Shown here: piece by piece, positions 27,901-35,241 of the stretch
How positions within the stretch are numbered: position 1 is the first letter of the stretch
Layout: every line of letters begins with the position of its first letter
Assembly (NCBI RefSeq): GCF_017642925.1
Contig: NZ_JAEPOL010000002.1
Location: 202,457 to 266,456 of the forward strand
Direction of reading: 5' to 3'
From: Maricaulis sp.
GTDB taxonomy: Bacteria; Pseudomonadota; Alphaproteobacteria; Caulobacterales; Maricaulaceae
Length of the DNA: 64,000 nt
Made by a program: the position numbers and the translations under genes
Notes under the pieces: model-generated
What the model was told of the DNA's origin: nothing
What the model saw: only the letters and a program-made list of their open reading frames with translations
The model's database searches: none

Positions 27901-28155
27901 TTCGCTGAGAAATCCATAGCCCGGATGGACCGCATCGCAGCCGTGTTCGCTGGCTGCGGCCACCAGGGCCCCTATATCGAGATAGGCCGCCGCGCCCCGC
28001 CCCGGCAGAGCATGACGGACATCGCCGAAATCGAGATGACGGGCCGCATCCTCGTCGGACGAATGGACCATGACAATGCGGAGCCCGACTTCGCGCGCGG
28101 CGCGGGCGATCCGGATGGCGATTTCGCCACGATTGGCGACGAGCAGACCGGTCAT
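24913..28155 (-). CDS. Single-chain acyl-CoA carboxylase (biotin carboxylase + BCCP + carboxyltransferase)
   Basis: 1080 aa. A biotin carboxylase lies at about residues 1-445 (LLVANRGEIAIRIARAAREV, the ATP-grasp glycine loop GGGGRGTRP and EANPRLQVEHTVTEAVTG). A biotinyl carrier domain lies at about 485-555 with the biotin site EAMKM (Lys521). A carboxyltransferase with N and C halves fills about 575-1080 (FAEGGGGRPGE, GYCFAGNAALLG, LSLCDTPGFMVG). Acyl-CoA carboxylases normally split these over two subunits; the one-chain layout matches the long-chain acyl-CoA carboxylase (LCC) family. It adds CO2 to an acyl-CoA using ATP. It is last in the operon GPH transporter-SDR-carboxylase, whose promoter carries operator A, so it probably acts on acyl-CoAs made by the divergent ligase operon. 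Confidence 0.9.
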   Translation of the reverse strand: MTGLLVANRGEIAIRIARAAREVGLRIVMVHSSDEDAARHLDFGDVRHALPGRGAAAYLDIGALVAAASEHGCDAVHPGYGFLSESAAFSQACAQAGLIFVGPGPATLALLGDKARARDLARDHGVPVPEGLGGPVDAATVRDFLRSLGQDGAVMLKAIAGGGGRGTRPVRDAAGIEAAFKACQAEAQASFGNPDLYVEELVEHARHIEIQILADRTGACIHAHERECTLQRNRQKLVEIAPSPTIDPDQRQAMTAAALRLAEASGVLGLATFEFLVRPDGRFAFIEANPRLQVEHTVTEAVTGLDLVQTQLRLAQGATLAELGLADGALPLRGTALQARINAEIVSDDGAVRPAAGQITRFEPPTGPGLRIDTAGHAGYRPNPAFDTLLAKLIVHSERGGFSALVARAKSALHEFRIEGCQTNRSLLEALLDRPEVLDGTADTAFADRVMSELVVSATALEADADQTAAADLSPPSAEAPLPAGQQAVRAPTSGVVVSVEVAAGDTMRAGQPVLIIEAMKMEHEVAAPADGVVANWRVGPGDPVTEDQCLGTFEPVEGLEDAAVEAAALDPDHIRPDLEEMLVRRAELEDASRPDAVARRRSRNQRTARENVEDLCDPGSFMEYGAFNLAAQRSRRAPEELRDKSPADGMIAGFGSINGDTFGEDTSRCGVFAYDFTVFAGTQGAYNHKKKDRMIDLVARAGVPLVVFAEGGGGRPGETDTRLGLDIPTFARFAKLSGKVPLVGIVSGYCFAGNAALLGCADVIIATENASIGMGGPAMIEGGGLGVFKPGEVGPVDMQRRNGVIDIVVADEAEAVAVAKRYLSYFQGTVADFDAHDPRRLRSLIPENRMRVYDIREVIDQLADVDSVLELKPDYGRAAVTALVRIGGRPMGLIANDPQVISGAIDADAASKMTDFLTLCDAHGLPVLSLCDTPGFMVGPDVEAKGQVRKACRLFIAGAQLSVPLFSVVVRKAYGLGAQAMVGGCFHSPFFAVAWPTGEFGAMGLEGAVRLGFRRELEAIEDEAERAAYFNVKLQGLYDEGKALTVAEFMEIDDVIDPASTREWILRGLDTVAARLPAT

Positions 28156-28177
28156 CGGGCCTCCGATTGTTACAGGA

Positions 28178-28960
28178 TCAGTCCTTGTGCATCACGCCGG
28201 CGGCCAGGAATCCCCCATCGACGGCCAATACATGGCCATTGATGTAACCGGCTTCGCGACTGGCGAGAAACAGGGCGGCCGCGGAGACTTCCTCCGGCGT
28301 GCCGTAGCGATCAGCCGGAATGGCCCGGCGATAGACTTTGCGGGTGGTGTCGCTATGCATGCGGGCCACCAATTCGGTCTCGATGGCGCCCGGCGCCAGT
28401 GCATTCACCGTGACGCCGGCTGAGGCCAGCTCGACGGCCAGAACGCGGCTGAGCATGATCACTCCGCCCTTGGCTGCACCATAGGCGGCCCGGCCGGTGC
28501 CGCCGGCGACGCCTGCGGTGGATGCCAAATTGACGATGCGACCGTACCCGGCCTCGGCCATGACCCGCCCGGCGGCCCGGTTGATGGCGAACGTCCCCGT
28601 GAGGTCGGTGTCGATAATACGCGACCATTCCGCGTCGGTGGTATCCAGAAACGGCCGTTCGATACCGATCCCCGCGCTGTGAACGAGGATGTCCAGACGG
28701 CCACCTCCGGCCGCCAGGCATTGCGCCACCACCGCGTCACAACGGGCACTGTCGGTGACGTCGAGTTCGACCCCGTCCACCGGGGTCGACGTCAGGGCGG
28801 CAAGTTCGGCGACAGTCTCGCACAGGCGGGTCGCGTCACGGTCGGCTACGATCAGCCGCGCCCCGGCACGGGCGAAGTCGCGCGCGACGGCACGACCGAT
28901 ACCGCTGGCACCGCCAGTGATGAGCGCCGTCTGGCCGGTGAAGTCGGCGATCAGGGTCAT
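28178..28960 (-). CDS. Short-chain dehydrogenase/reductase
   Basis: 260 aa classical SDR: cofactor loop TGGASGIGRA (about 14-23), NAG-like HSAGIG, a catalytic Ser, and YGAAK for the Tyr-Lys pair (about 155-159), then PGAIETEL. The Asp after beta-2 (VADRD) favours NAD over NADP. It oxidises or reduces a hydroxy/keto group, for example in 3-hydroxyacyl-CoA. The start at 28960 overlaps the transporter stop (ATGA), and the carboxylase gene follows 22 bases after its stop. Confidence 0.9.
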   Translation of the reverse strand: MTLIADFTGQTALITGGASGIGRAVARDFARAGARLIVADRDATRLCETVAELAALTSTPVDGVELDVTDSARCDAVVAQCLAAGGGRLDILVHSAGIGIERPFLDTTDAEWSRIIDTDLTGTFAINRAAGRVMAEAGYGRIVNLASTAGVAGGTGRAAYGAAKGGVIMLSRVLAVELASAGVTVNALAPGAIETELVARMHSDTTRKVYRRAIPADRYGTPEEVSAAALFLASREAGYINGHVLAVDGGFLAAGVMHKD

Positions 28961-30273
28961 GAAACCGGGTCGGCCGCGGGCCGCGGCGTGCCGGCCCGGT
29001 ACTGCAGCACGGCCGGCACGCTGAGCAGTGCCAGCGCGGACGGGATCAACGCCACCGCGACACGGATCCAGAACAGGGCGCGGTCGGACTGTGCCTCGGC
29101 ACCGGAGACGAAGCCACCGGTGCTCAGGACCAGTCCGACCACGAGCGGGCCGAGGGCAAGCCCGCCCTTCTCGACGGCCGTCCACACACCGGTAAAGGTT
29201 CCGGCGGCATCGCGGCCGTCCTCGCGAGCGTCATGGATGATGTCGGTGAGCATGGCGAAAGGCAGGAGCTGGAGCCCCCCGAAGCCCATGCCGACCACGC
29301 CGGTCATGGCGATGACCAGCGTCCAGTCTTCGGGCCCCGCTGCCAGCCAAAGCCCGGCCAGGCCGACGACCGTGATCAGTGCCGCGGCCAGATAGGCAGG
29401 CACTTTTCCGGTCAGGCGCGAGATCGCTGCCCAAGCGAACATGGACAGGATGGTGCCGCCCAGCAGGGCGAGGAAGACCGTGGAGATCGCCCCTTCGCTG
29501 CGGCCGGCGATCTGGGTGACATAGTAGGGCGTGGAGCCGGTGAACACGCCAAGACCGCCGAGCTGGATGATGTAGGCCAGCGCCAGCATGCGGAAGCGTC
29601 CGTCACGCAGCGCGTCCAGGAAATGCGCCTTACGGGCCGCCTTCGGGGCCGGAATGACCGGCGCGCGGGCGGTGCCGAAGAATGCAATCAGCATGGTTGC
29701 GGCACAGGCCCCGCCCAGTACCCAGGACATGGCGGCAAAACCGCCCCGTCCTCCGCCGAAGGCCTCCAGCAGCGCCGGCGCTGCGGCCGACCCGGCCAGC
29801 ACACCGGCCATCGCGAAACTCATCCGGTAGGCCATGATCGAGGCCCGCTCGTCGGGATCCGTGCTCATCTCGGCGGGCATGGACAGATAGGGGACAGCGA
29901 ACACGGTGTAGGCCGTGGCGCTGAGCACATAGACAATGGTGACATAGAGGAAGTTCCAGCGCTCGCCCGGCAGGTCCGGTGCGCTGAACAGGAAAACGAA
30001 GCTGAGCGCGGTCAGGATACCGCCGGCCAGCAGATAGGGGCGCCGGCGCCCCAGCGGGGAGCGGGTCCGGTCGGATACCCACCCCATGAAGGGATCGGTT
30101 ATCATGTCCCAGACTCGGGGTAGAAAAACCGCCAGACCCGCAAGGGCCGGCGAGACCGAGAGAATTTCGGTCAGATAGTAAAGCAGGAGGACGCCGGGCA
30201 CGGTGAGATAGATACCGGTGCCGATAGAGCCAATGCTGAAGGCCAGAACTATACGTCGGGGCGTTCTTTGCAC
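28957..30273 (-). CDS. MFS transporter, GPH (MelB-like) family
   Basis: 438 aa with twelve hydrophobic helices. The first loop carries the GPH signature DxxxDPxxGxxSDRTRS (WDMITDPFMGWVSDRTRS) and GRRRPYLLAGG. GPH carriers are cation symporters for glycosides, and related members serve other organic acids. The start is a GTG at 30273, supported by GGGAGGA 5 bases upstream; no ATG gives the complete first helix. First gene of the transporter-SDR-carboxylase operon, divergent from the MaoC operon across operator A. Confidence 0.88.
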   Translation of the reverse strand: MQRTPRRIVLAFSIGSIGTGIYLTVPGVLLLYYLTEILSVSPALAGLAVFLPRVWDMITDPFMGWVSDRTRSPLGRRRPYLLAGGILTALSFVFLFSAPDLPGERWNFLYVTIVYVLSATAYTVFAVPYLSMPAEMSTDPDERASIMAYRMSFAMAGVLAGSAAAPALLEAFGGGRGGFAAMSWVLGGACAATMLIAFFGTARAPVIPAPKAARKAHFLDALRDGRFRMLALAYIIQLGGLGVFTGSTPYYVTQIAGRSEGAISTVFLALLGGTILSMFAWAAISRLTGKVPAYLAAALITVVGLAGLWLAAGPEDWTLVIAMTGVVGMGFGGLQLLPFAMLTDIIHDAREDGRDAAGTFTGVWTAVEKGGLALGPLVVGLVLSTGGFVSGAEAQSDRALFWIRVAVALIPSALALLSVPAVLQYRAGTPRPAADPVS

Positions 30274-30369
30274 TGCGTCCTCCCGGAATGGCCCCGGACG
30301 ACCGGTGGCCGCTCAAGGTGGGAGAGAACCTTGAATGCGTCCAGACCGGACATCCGCCGCCCCTGTCCA

Positions 30370-30411
30370 TTGACTAAAACTGAAAATGACGCCAACCTCA
30401 TATTTAGTCAA
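30370..30411. promoter_or_regulatory. Operator A: nested concentric palindrome
   Basis: Inner 18-bp site GAAAATG-ACGC-CAACCTC (30382-30399) lies exactly centred inside a perfect 9-bp outer inverted repeat TTGACTAAA/TTTAGTCAA (30370-30378 and 30403-30411). It is in the gap between the divergent transporter and MaoC operons. The inner site matches operators B-F elsewhere in the window. Confidence 0.75.
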
Positions 30412-30438
30412 CACGAAGCTTCCGGACAGGATGTGAGC

Positions 30439-30942
30439 ATGAGCGAAGCCGCACGCGAAATCAGCACCTTCTCCCACTTCGCCGCGGGCGACGAGGTCGG
30501 AGTTTCCGCCTGGATACCGGTGGAACAGAGCATGATCTCAGACTTCGGACGGGTCACGCTCGACCCCGATCCGATGCACATCGACCCGGACTGGGCCGCG
30601 GCCAACGGACCCTATGGCGGCACCATCGCCTTCGGCTTCCTGACCGTCTCCCTGCTCACCCACATGCTGCACGACGCAATGGGCAGCGATCCCCAGCGCG
30701 CAACGGGCGAGAACGGCCACTTCCTCAATTACGGCATGGACTACATGCGCCTGCTCTCGCCGGTGAAGGTGGGAAGCCGCGTACGCGGCCGGTTCAAGGT
30801 GCTGGAAACGCGGACCGACGCGAAAGGGCGCGACATCGTGAAGTTCGGCTGCGAGATCGAGATCGAGGGGAGCGAGCGCCCCGCACTCGTCGCCGAATGG
30901 CTGTCCATCTGGATGCCGCCCGAGGCCGCAGCCTCCGCCTGA
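30439..30942 (+). CDS. MaoC-like enoyl-CoA hydratase
   Basis: 167 aa hot-dog-fold protein. It carries the hydratase-2 motif in the form DPDPMHIDP (Asp42 and His47 match the catalytic Asp/His; Asp44 replaces the usual Asn), then YGGTIAFGFLTVSLL, the conserved lid. MaoC enzymes hydrate 2-enoyl-CoA to (R)-3-hydroxyacyl-CoA. The ATG at 30439 is preceded by AGGA. First gene of the MaoC-ligase-crotonase operon, starting 40 bases after operator A. Confidence 0.88.
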   Translation: MSEAAREISTFSHFAAGDEVGVSAWIPVEQSMISDFGRVTLDPDPMHIDPDWAAANGPYGGTIAFGFLTVSLLTHMLHDAMGSDPQRATGENGHFLNYGMDYMRLLSPVKVGSRVRGRFKVLETRTDAKGRDIVKFGCEIEIEGSERPALVAEWLSIWMPPEAAASA

Positions 30943-30975
30943 GCCCCTCCCTCACGCCATCCGGATATCCACGTC

Positions 30976-32607
30976 ATGACAGCACCCGCCCATCCGCCGC
31001 ATACGCTTCCGCCGACCTTTCCGCGCATCAGCGACTATGTGGCCCACTACGCTGAGCACACGCCCGACGCCGAGGCCATGGTACTGGACGATGAGCGCAT
31101 CAGCTATCGCGTCTTCAACGACCGGATCGATGCCCTCGCCAGGGCGCTGATCGCGGCCGGCGTAGAGAGAGGCGACCGGGTGGCGACGCTTTCCACGCCC
31201 AGTCCCGACTACTTCCTGGCCTTTCTGGCCACGGCGTCAATCGGCGCGATCTGGGTCGGTATGAACCCCCGCTACCAGCTGGAAGAACTCGCGTATGTCG
31301 CCGGAGACAGCGCGCCGGTCGTCCTGCTCGCCCGCTCGCGGATGGACGGACGCGACTATGCCGGCGACCTGCTGGAACTGAAGGCGCGCACGCCCTCGAT
31401 CCGGCAATTGGTCATCTTCGAACGCGACAGCGATCACATACCGGACGGCGCGGTCGCATTCGGGGACTTCCTGGAGGCGGGCGCGTCGCTTTCAGGTAAC
31501 GCCCATGTCGCACAACGTAACGCTAGCGGCGGCCGCGATGCCTGCATGATCGTCTACACGTCGGGCTCGACCGGAAAGCCCAAGGGCGCCCTGCTGCATC
31601 ACGAGGGCATTGTCGGCTTCAGCGTCGAACAGCACGGCATCTGGCCGATCCGACCCATGCGCGCGCTCAACTATTTCCCGATCAACCATATCGGCTGCGT
31701 AGTGGACGTCTCGACCCCCACCCTCACCGCCGGCGGTACGATCGTGTTTCTCGAGCACTTCTCACCGCGCCGCTCGCTGGAGCTGATGCAGGACGAGAAG
31801 GTCTCCTTCTGGGGCTCGGTGCCCAGCACCTTCCAGCTGCAGTTCGCAGATCCCGATTTCGACACATTCGACCTGTCGTCCGTGCAGATGGTTATGTGGG
31901 GCGGCGCGGTCATGCCGCGCGAGCTGATCGAGCGCCTGCTCGGCTACAATGTCCCGCTGGCCACGAATTACGGGCTCACCGAATCCGGCAGCGCCATCAC
32001 CATCGTACCGCCGAGCCGGGATATCGACCTGTTGTCCGGGACCGTCGGCTATCCCTTCCCCGGCACCGAGGTGCGTCTGGTCGACCCGGAGGGCAATACC
32101 GTCGCCGACGGCCAATCGGGCGAGATACTGGCCCACTCGGTCTACAACATGCTGGGCTACTGGAACCGGCCCGAGGCCACGGCGGAGACGCTGCTGCCGG
32201 GCGGCTGGCTGGCGACCGGCGATATCGGCCGGCGCAATCCGGACGGCAGCTACTCCATCGTCGGGCGGGTGAAAGAGATGTACAAATCCGGCGGCTACAA
32301 CGTCTATCCGCGTGAGGTGGAGACCGTTCTGGAAAGCCATCCGGCCGTCGACATGGCCGCGGTGGTCAGCACAGCCGACCCCGTCTGGCAGGAGGTCGGC
32401 GTGGCCTACATCCTGCCCGGGGGCGATCTCGACCTGGACGATCTCAAGGCCTTCTGCCGCGGCCGCTTGGCCAATTACAAACAGCCCAAGCGCTTCGTTG
32501 TTCTCGACGAACTGCCACTGCTGCCGATCGGCAAGGTCGACAAGGTTGCGCTGAAGAAGCGGGCCGCCAACGACTACCGGCCGGCGGACGAAGGAGCGAC
32601 GGCATGA
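30976..32607 (+). CDS. Acyl-CoA synthetase (AMP-binding, class I ANL)
   Basis: 543 aa. ATP/AMP motif YTSGSTGKPKGALL (about 193-206), A5 motif NYGLTESGSA, A7 TGDIGRRNPDGSY, A8 hinge GRVKEMYKSGGYNVYPREVE and the A10 catalytic lysine in LPIGKVDKVALKK. It activates a carboxylic acid to acyl-AMP and acyl-CoA. The fatty or aryl acid is not known, but the adjoining hydratases and carboxylase indicate further breakdown of the CoA thioester. Its stop overlaps the crotonase start (ATGA). Confidence 0.92.
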   Translation: MTAPAHPPHTLPPTFPRISDYVAHYAEHTPDAEAMVLDDERISYRVFNDRIDALARALIAAGVERGDRVATLSTPSPDYFLAFLATASIGAIWVGMNPRYQLEELAYVAGDSAPVVLLARSRMDGRDYAGDLLELKARTPSIRQLVIFERDSDHIPDGAVAFGDFLEAGASLSGNAHVAQRNASGGRDACMIVYTSGSTGKPKGALLHHEGIVGFSVEQHGIWPIRPMRALNYFPINHIGCVVDVSTPTLTAGGTIVFLEHFSPRRSLELMQDEKVSFWGSVPSTFQLQFADPDFDTFDLSSVQMVMWGGAVMPRELIERLLGYNVPLATNYGLTESGSAITIVPPSRDIDLLSGTVGYPFPGTEVRLVDPEGNTVADGQSGEILAHSVYNMLGYWNRPEATAETLLPGGWLATGDIGRRNPDGSYSIVGRVKEMYKSGGYNVYPREVETVLESHPAVDMAAVVSTADPVWQEVGVAYILPGGDLDLDDLKAFCRGRLANYKQPKRFVVLDELPLLPIGKVDKVALKKRAANDYRPADEGATA

Positions 32608-33359
32608 GCCCGGTTCTCTACGAGACCGGCGGCCGCGTCGCGCGGATCACGCTGAACCGACCGGCCCGTCTCAACGCCATCAACGGGGCCATGCTGGACG
32701 GGCTCAACGCGGCGCTGCAGCAAGCTCATGACGACGCGGAAACAGACATCATCCTGCTCGCCGGATCGGGCACCGCCTTTTGTTCCGGCGACGACCTGGT
32801 CGAGCTGGCGTCCAACCCACCCCGGCGGGAAGGGCTGGAAGTCGCGATCGACCGGCTGCAGACCATCACCCGGCTGATCATGTTCGGCCCGAAGACGGTA
32901 GTCTGCGCCGTGCGCGGCTGGGCAATCGGCGGCGGCGCCTCCTGGCCGCTCAATGCCGACATGGTCATCTGGAGCGAAACCGCCGGCATCCGCTTTCCCG
33001 AAGGCCTGCACGGCCTCTTTCCCAGCGGCGGCGCGACGGTCCTGCTGGAACGCTTCTGTGCGCCGCACCGGGCGAACGAGATCCTGATGCTGGGCCGGCC
33101 GCTGAAAGGGCCCGAGCTCGTCCGTGCCGGACTGGCCACCGACCTGGTTCCCGCCGCCGATTTCGACGACCGCGTCTCGGCCTGCCTGCACGGGCTACTG
33201 GCCCTGCCGTCCGGCACGCTGGCCCGCTACAAGACGGCCCGCATCGCCTCCTTGCGCGATCCGGTCGAATGCGCGCTTCAGGCGGAAACCCGTCAGCTGG
33301 CGGACGCGATCGATGCCCTGATCGCGTCCGGCCATTTCCCGGATATCAAAAGGGCCTGA
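32604..33359 (+). CDS. Crotonase-family enoyl-CoA hydratase/isomerase with one catalytic Glu missing
   Basis: 251 aa crotonase fold. CoA-binding FCSGDDLVELA forms the first oxyanion hole and GWAIGGGASWPLNAD the second. The position equal to Glu144 of rat hydratase (GGGxE) is Ser113, whereas the second catalytic glutamate is kept in FPEGLHG (Glu133). Single-Glu crotonases are often isomerases, thioesterases or lyases rather than true hydratases, so the exact reaction is open. Coupled to the ligase gene by ATGA overlap; end of the operon, converging on the S15-type hydrolase gene only 3 bases away. Confidence 0.87.
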   Translation: MSPVLYETGGRVARITLNRPARLNAINGAMLDGLNAALQQAHDDAETDIILLAGSGTAFCSGDDLVELASNPPRREGLEVAIDRLQTITRLIMFGPKTVVCAVRGWAIGGGASWPLNADMVIWSETAGIRFPEGLHGLFPSGGATVLLERFCAPHRANEILMLGRPLKGPELVRAGLATDLVPAADFDDRVSACLHGLLALPSGTLARYKTARIASLRDPVECALQAETRQLADAIDALIASGHFPDIKRA

Positions 33360-33362
33360 GAC

Positions 33363-35231
33363 CTACTCGTCCGACCAGGGCCGCATCGGTACGGAGATAC
33401 GGCTGGCAGCCTCGCCCCCGCGCGCGATCTCGAACACCTCGTCTTCGCCGTTGGAATAGCGCCGGAAATAGGAGGCGTCGGTCCCGGCGATGGCCACGCG
33501 CAGCCGGTGGCCGGCCTCGATCCGGGCCGCGACGGGGAAGAGCGCGAACTCCACCGCCATCTGCTCGCCCGGCACGACCGGCAAGGCGTCCTCGCGACGA
33601 TAGCTGTGCGGCGCCGGGCCCATGTCGTAGGGCAGGGTCTGCGGATCCGCCGGTGCCCGGTGGATGGCGCGGAACTGGCCCTCGGTAAGATAGGTCACGC
33701 GGCCGTCCGGCGCGACATCTTCGAGATAGACGTGGAAGACGGGATCGTCGGTCGCGGTGGCGACATGCAGCTCGATCACCGGCGTGCCGGCGACCTCCAT
33801 GTCCGCCTCGAAGGCCGCGGTATCGAAAGCGATCAGCTTGCCGTCCTCTTCACGCCGGTCCGGATAGGCCGGCGCGGTGCCGAACTGGGTGGACCAGCGG
33901 GTGCGGTCGCCTGTCTGCGCCGTGAAGTCGACCTCGTAGACATCGACACCCGCCACGCCCGGCCGGGCGGTGCTGAGCGTGTTGCCGGCGGCGAGGAAAA
34001 AGTCCGTATCGGCGACGCCTTCCGGCGGCCAGTCCGCCGTCTCGCGGTATTCGCCCGCGCCCATCACATAGTAGTGGATGATGCGGTCATCGTATCCGCG
34101 CTCCATGATACGATTGTAAAAGCCGTCCATCACAGCGAACTGGTCGTCCGGCGCGGGACGGGGGGCCTCGATATCCGGCAGGAAGGGATCGGCCAGCACG
34201 CGGTTGGAGTGGTCATTCCCCGTCAGCCAGATCTCCATCGGCACGTCCGGTGCCGAACGCCAGCGCGCCAGCGCAGCCTCAGCGGTGCCGCCATCGACCC
34301 AGCTGCCCCAGACCTGGGCCGGCGTCGCCTCGCGGCGGATGCCGTCCAGATGGGCGGCCGGTGCCGACTGGAAGAAGACATAACCGTTGAGCCCGGCATC
34401 GTCGTGGAATTCCATCTGGGCGTAATCGTCCGGCGCCCAGCGCTCGCGCCCGGCCAGCGCCTCCCGCAACAGGGCATAGTCGTCATCCCCGTCTACCGGT
34501 GCCAGGATCGGCCATAGCGGCGCGCAGTCCTCGGCCCGGGCCAGGCAGTCATAGTCCTCGCCTGGCCGCGGCGAACGGCCCTCGTCGGCGGTCTTGGTCG
34601 CCCCACCCCAGTTCTGCAGGAACCACTCATTGGCTACGCCGCCGGGGAAGAAGAGCTGCAGGAAGACGTCGAAGTCCACCTCGCGGATGATCGCCCCCTT
34701 CAGCGCCGGCGCTGGCCGGCTGGTGGCGATGTCGGCCGTGTCCGCCATGTAGGACGTGCCCTGCGCAAAGACATTCCCGTCCGACCAGGGCTGGGCGGCG
34801 ATATGGCCGATCAACACGTCCATATCCTCGATTTCCGCCGGCCCGATATCCACCCGCCGGGGGCCGAAGGAGGAGGTCGAGCCGCGCGTGTCGACCGACG
34901 CCAGCACGTAGCCAGCCTCCACGAAGCGTTCGAAGCTGCGGATCATGCCCTCGCGCCCGTAGCGGGTCTGCACCAGGATTGTCGGACGCGGGGTCTCGGG
35001 CTCGACCCCGCCGGGATAATAGAGGCTCATCGCCACGCGGACGCCATCCGCCATCTCGACATAATAGGACCGGTCGGAGCGCCGGACCTCGGCCTCGGCG
35101 GCCGGTTGCGCCGCGTCTTCAGCGCCCTCGCCTGCCGGCTCCGTGCCCGGGGAACAGGCCGTAAGCAGGAGGACGAGAGCGGTGCCGGCCAGAAGGACGG
35201 ACGCGCGGCGGGTGCGGGCGTGGATCGGCAT
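33363..35231 (-). CDS. CocE/NonD (S15-type) hydrolase, lipoprotein
   Basis: 622 aa. A lipobox LLTAC (Cys26) predicts a lipid-anchored periplasmic protein. The alpha/beta-hydrolase domain has the nucleophile in AQGTSYMAD (Ser160; the second Gly of GxSxG is Ala). A helical cap and a C-terminal jelly-roll PepX-C domain (about 420-620) follow. The family includes X-Pro dipeptidyl peptidase, cocaine esterase and glutaryl-acylases, so it cuts an ester or amide, likely an acyl-amide or terminal dipeptide of the imported compound. It follows TBDT3 by 10 bases in one operon under operator B. Confidence 0.88.
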   Translation of the reverse strand: MPIHARTRRASVLLAGTALVLLLTACSPGTEPAGEGAEDAAQPAAEAEVRRSDRSYYVEMADGVRVAMSLYYPGGVEPETPRPTILVQTRYGREGMIRSFERFVEAGYVLASVDTRGSTSSFGPRRVDIGPAEIEDMDVLIGHIAAQPWSDGNVFAQGTSYMADTADIATSRPAPALKGAIIREVDFDVFLQLFFPGGVANEWFLQNWGGATKTADEGRSPRPGEDYDCLARAEDCAPLWPILAPVDGDDDYALLREALAGRERWAPDDYAQMEFHDDAGLNGYVFFQSAPAAHLDGIRREATPAQVWGSWVDGGTAEAALARWRSAPDVPMEIWLTGNDHSNRVLADPFLPDIEAPRPAPDDQFAVMDGFYNRIMERGYDDRIIHYYVMGAGEYRETADWPPEGVADTDFFLAAGNTLSTARPGVAGVDVYEVDFTAQTGDRTRWSTQFGTAPAYPDRREEDGKLIAFDTAAFEADMEVAGTPVIELHVATATDDPVFHVYLEDVAPDGRVTYLTEGQFRAIHRAPADPQTLPYDMGPAPHSYRREDALPVVPGEQMAVEFALFPVAARIEAGHRLRVAIAGTDASYFRRYSNGEDEVFEIARGGEAASRISVPMRPWSDE

Positions 35232-35241
35232 GGCTTATCCC

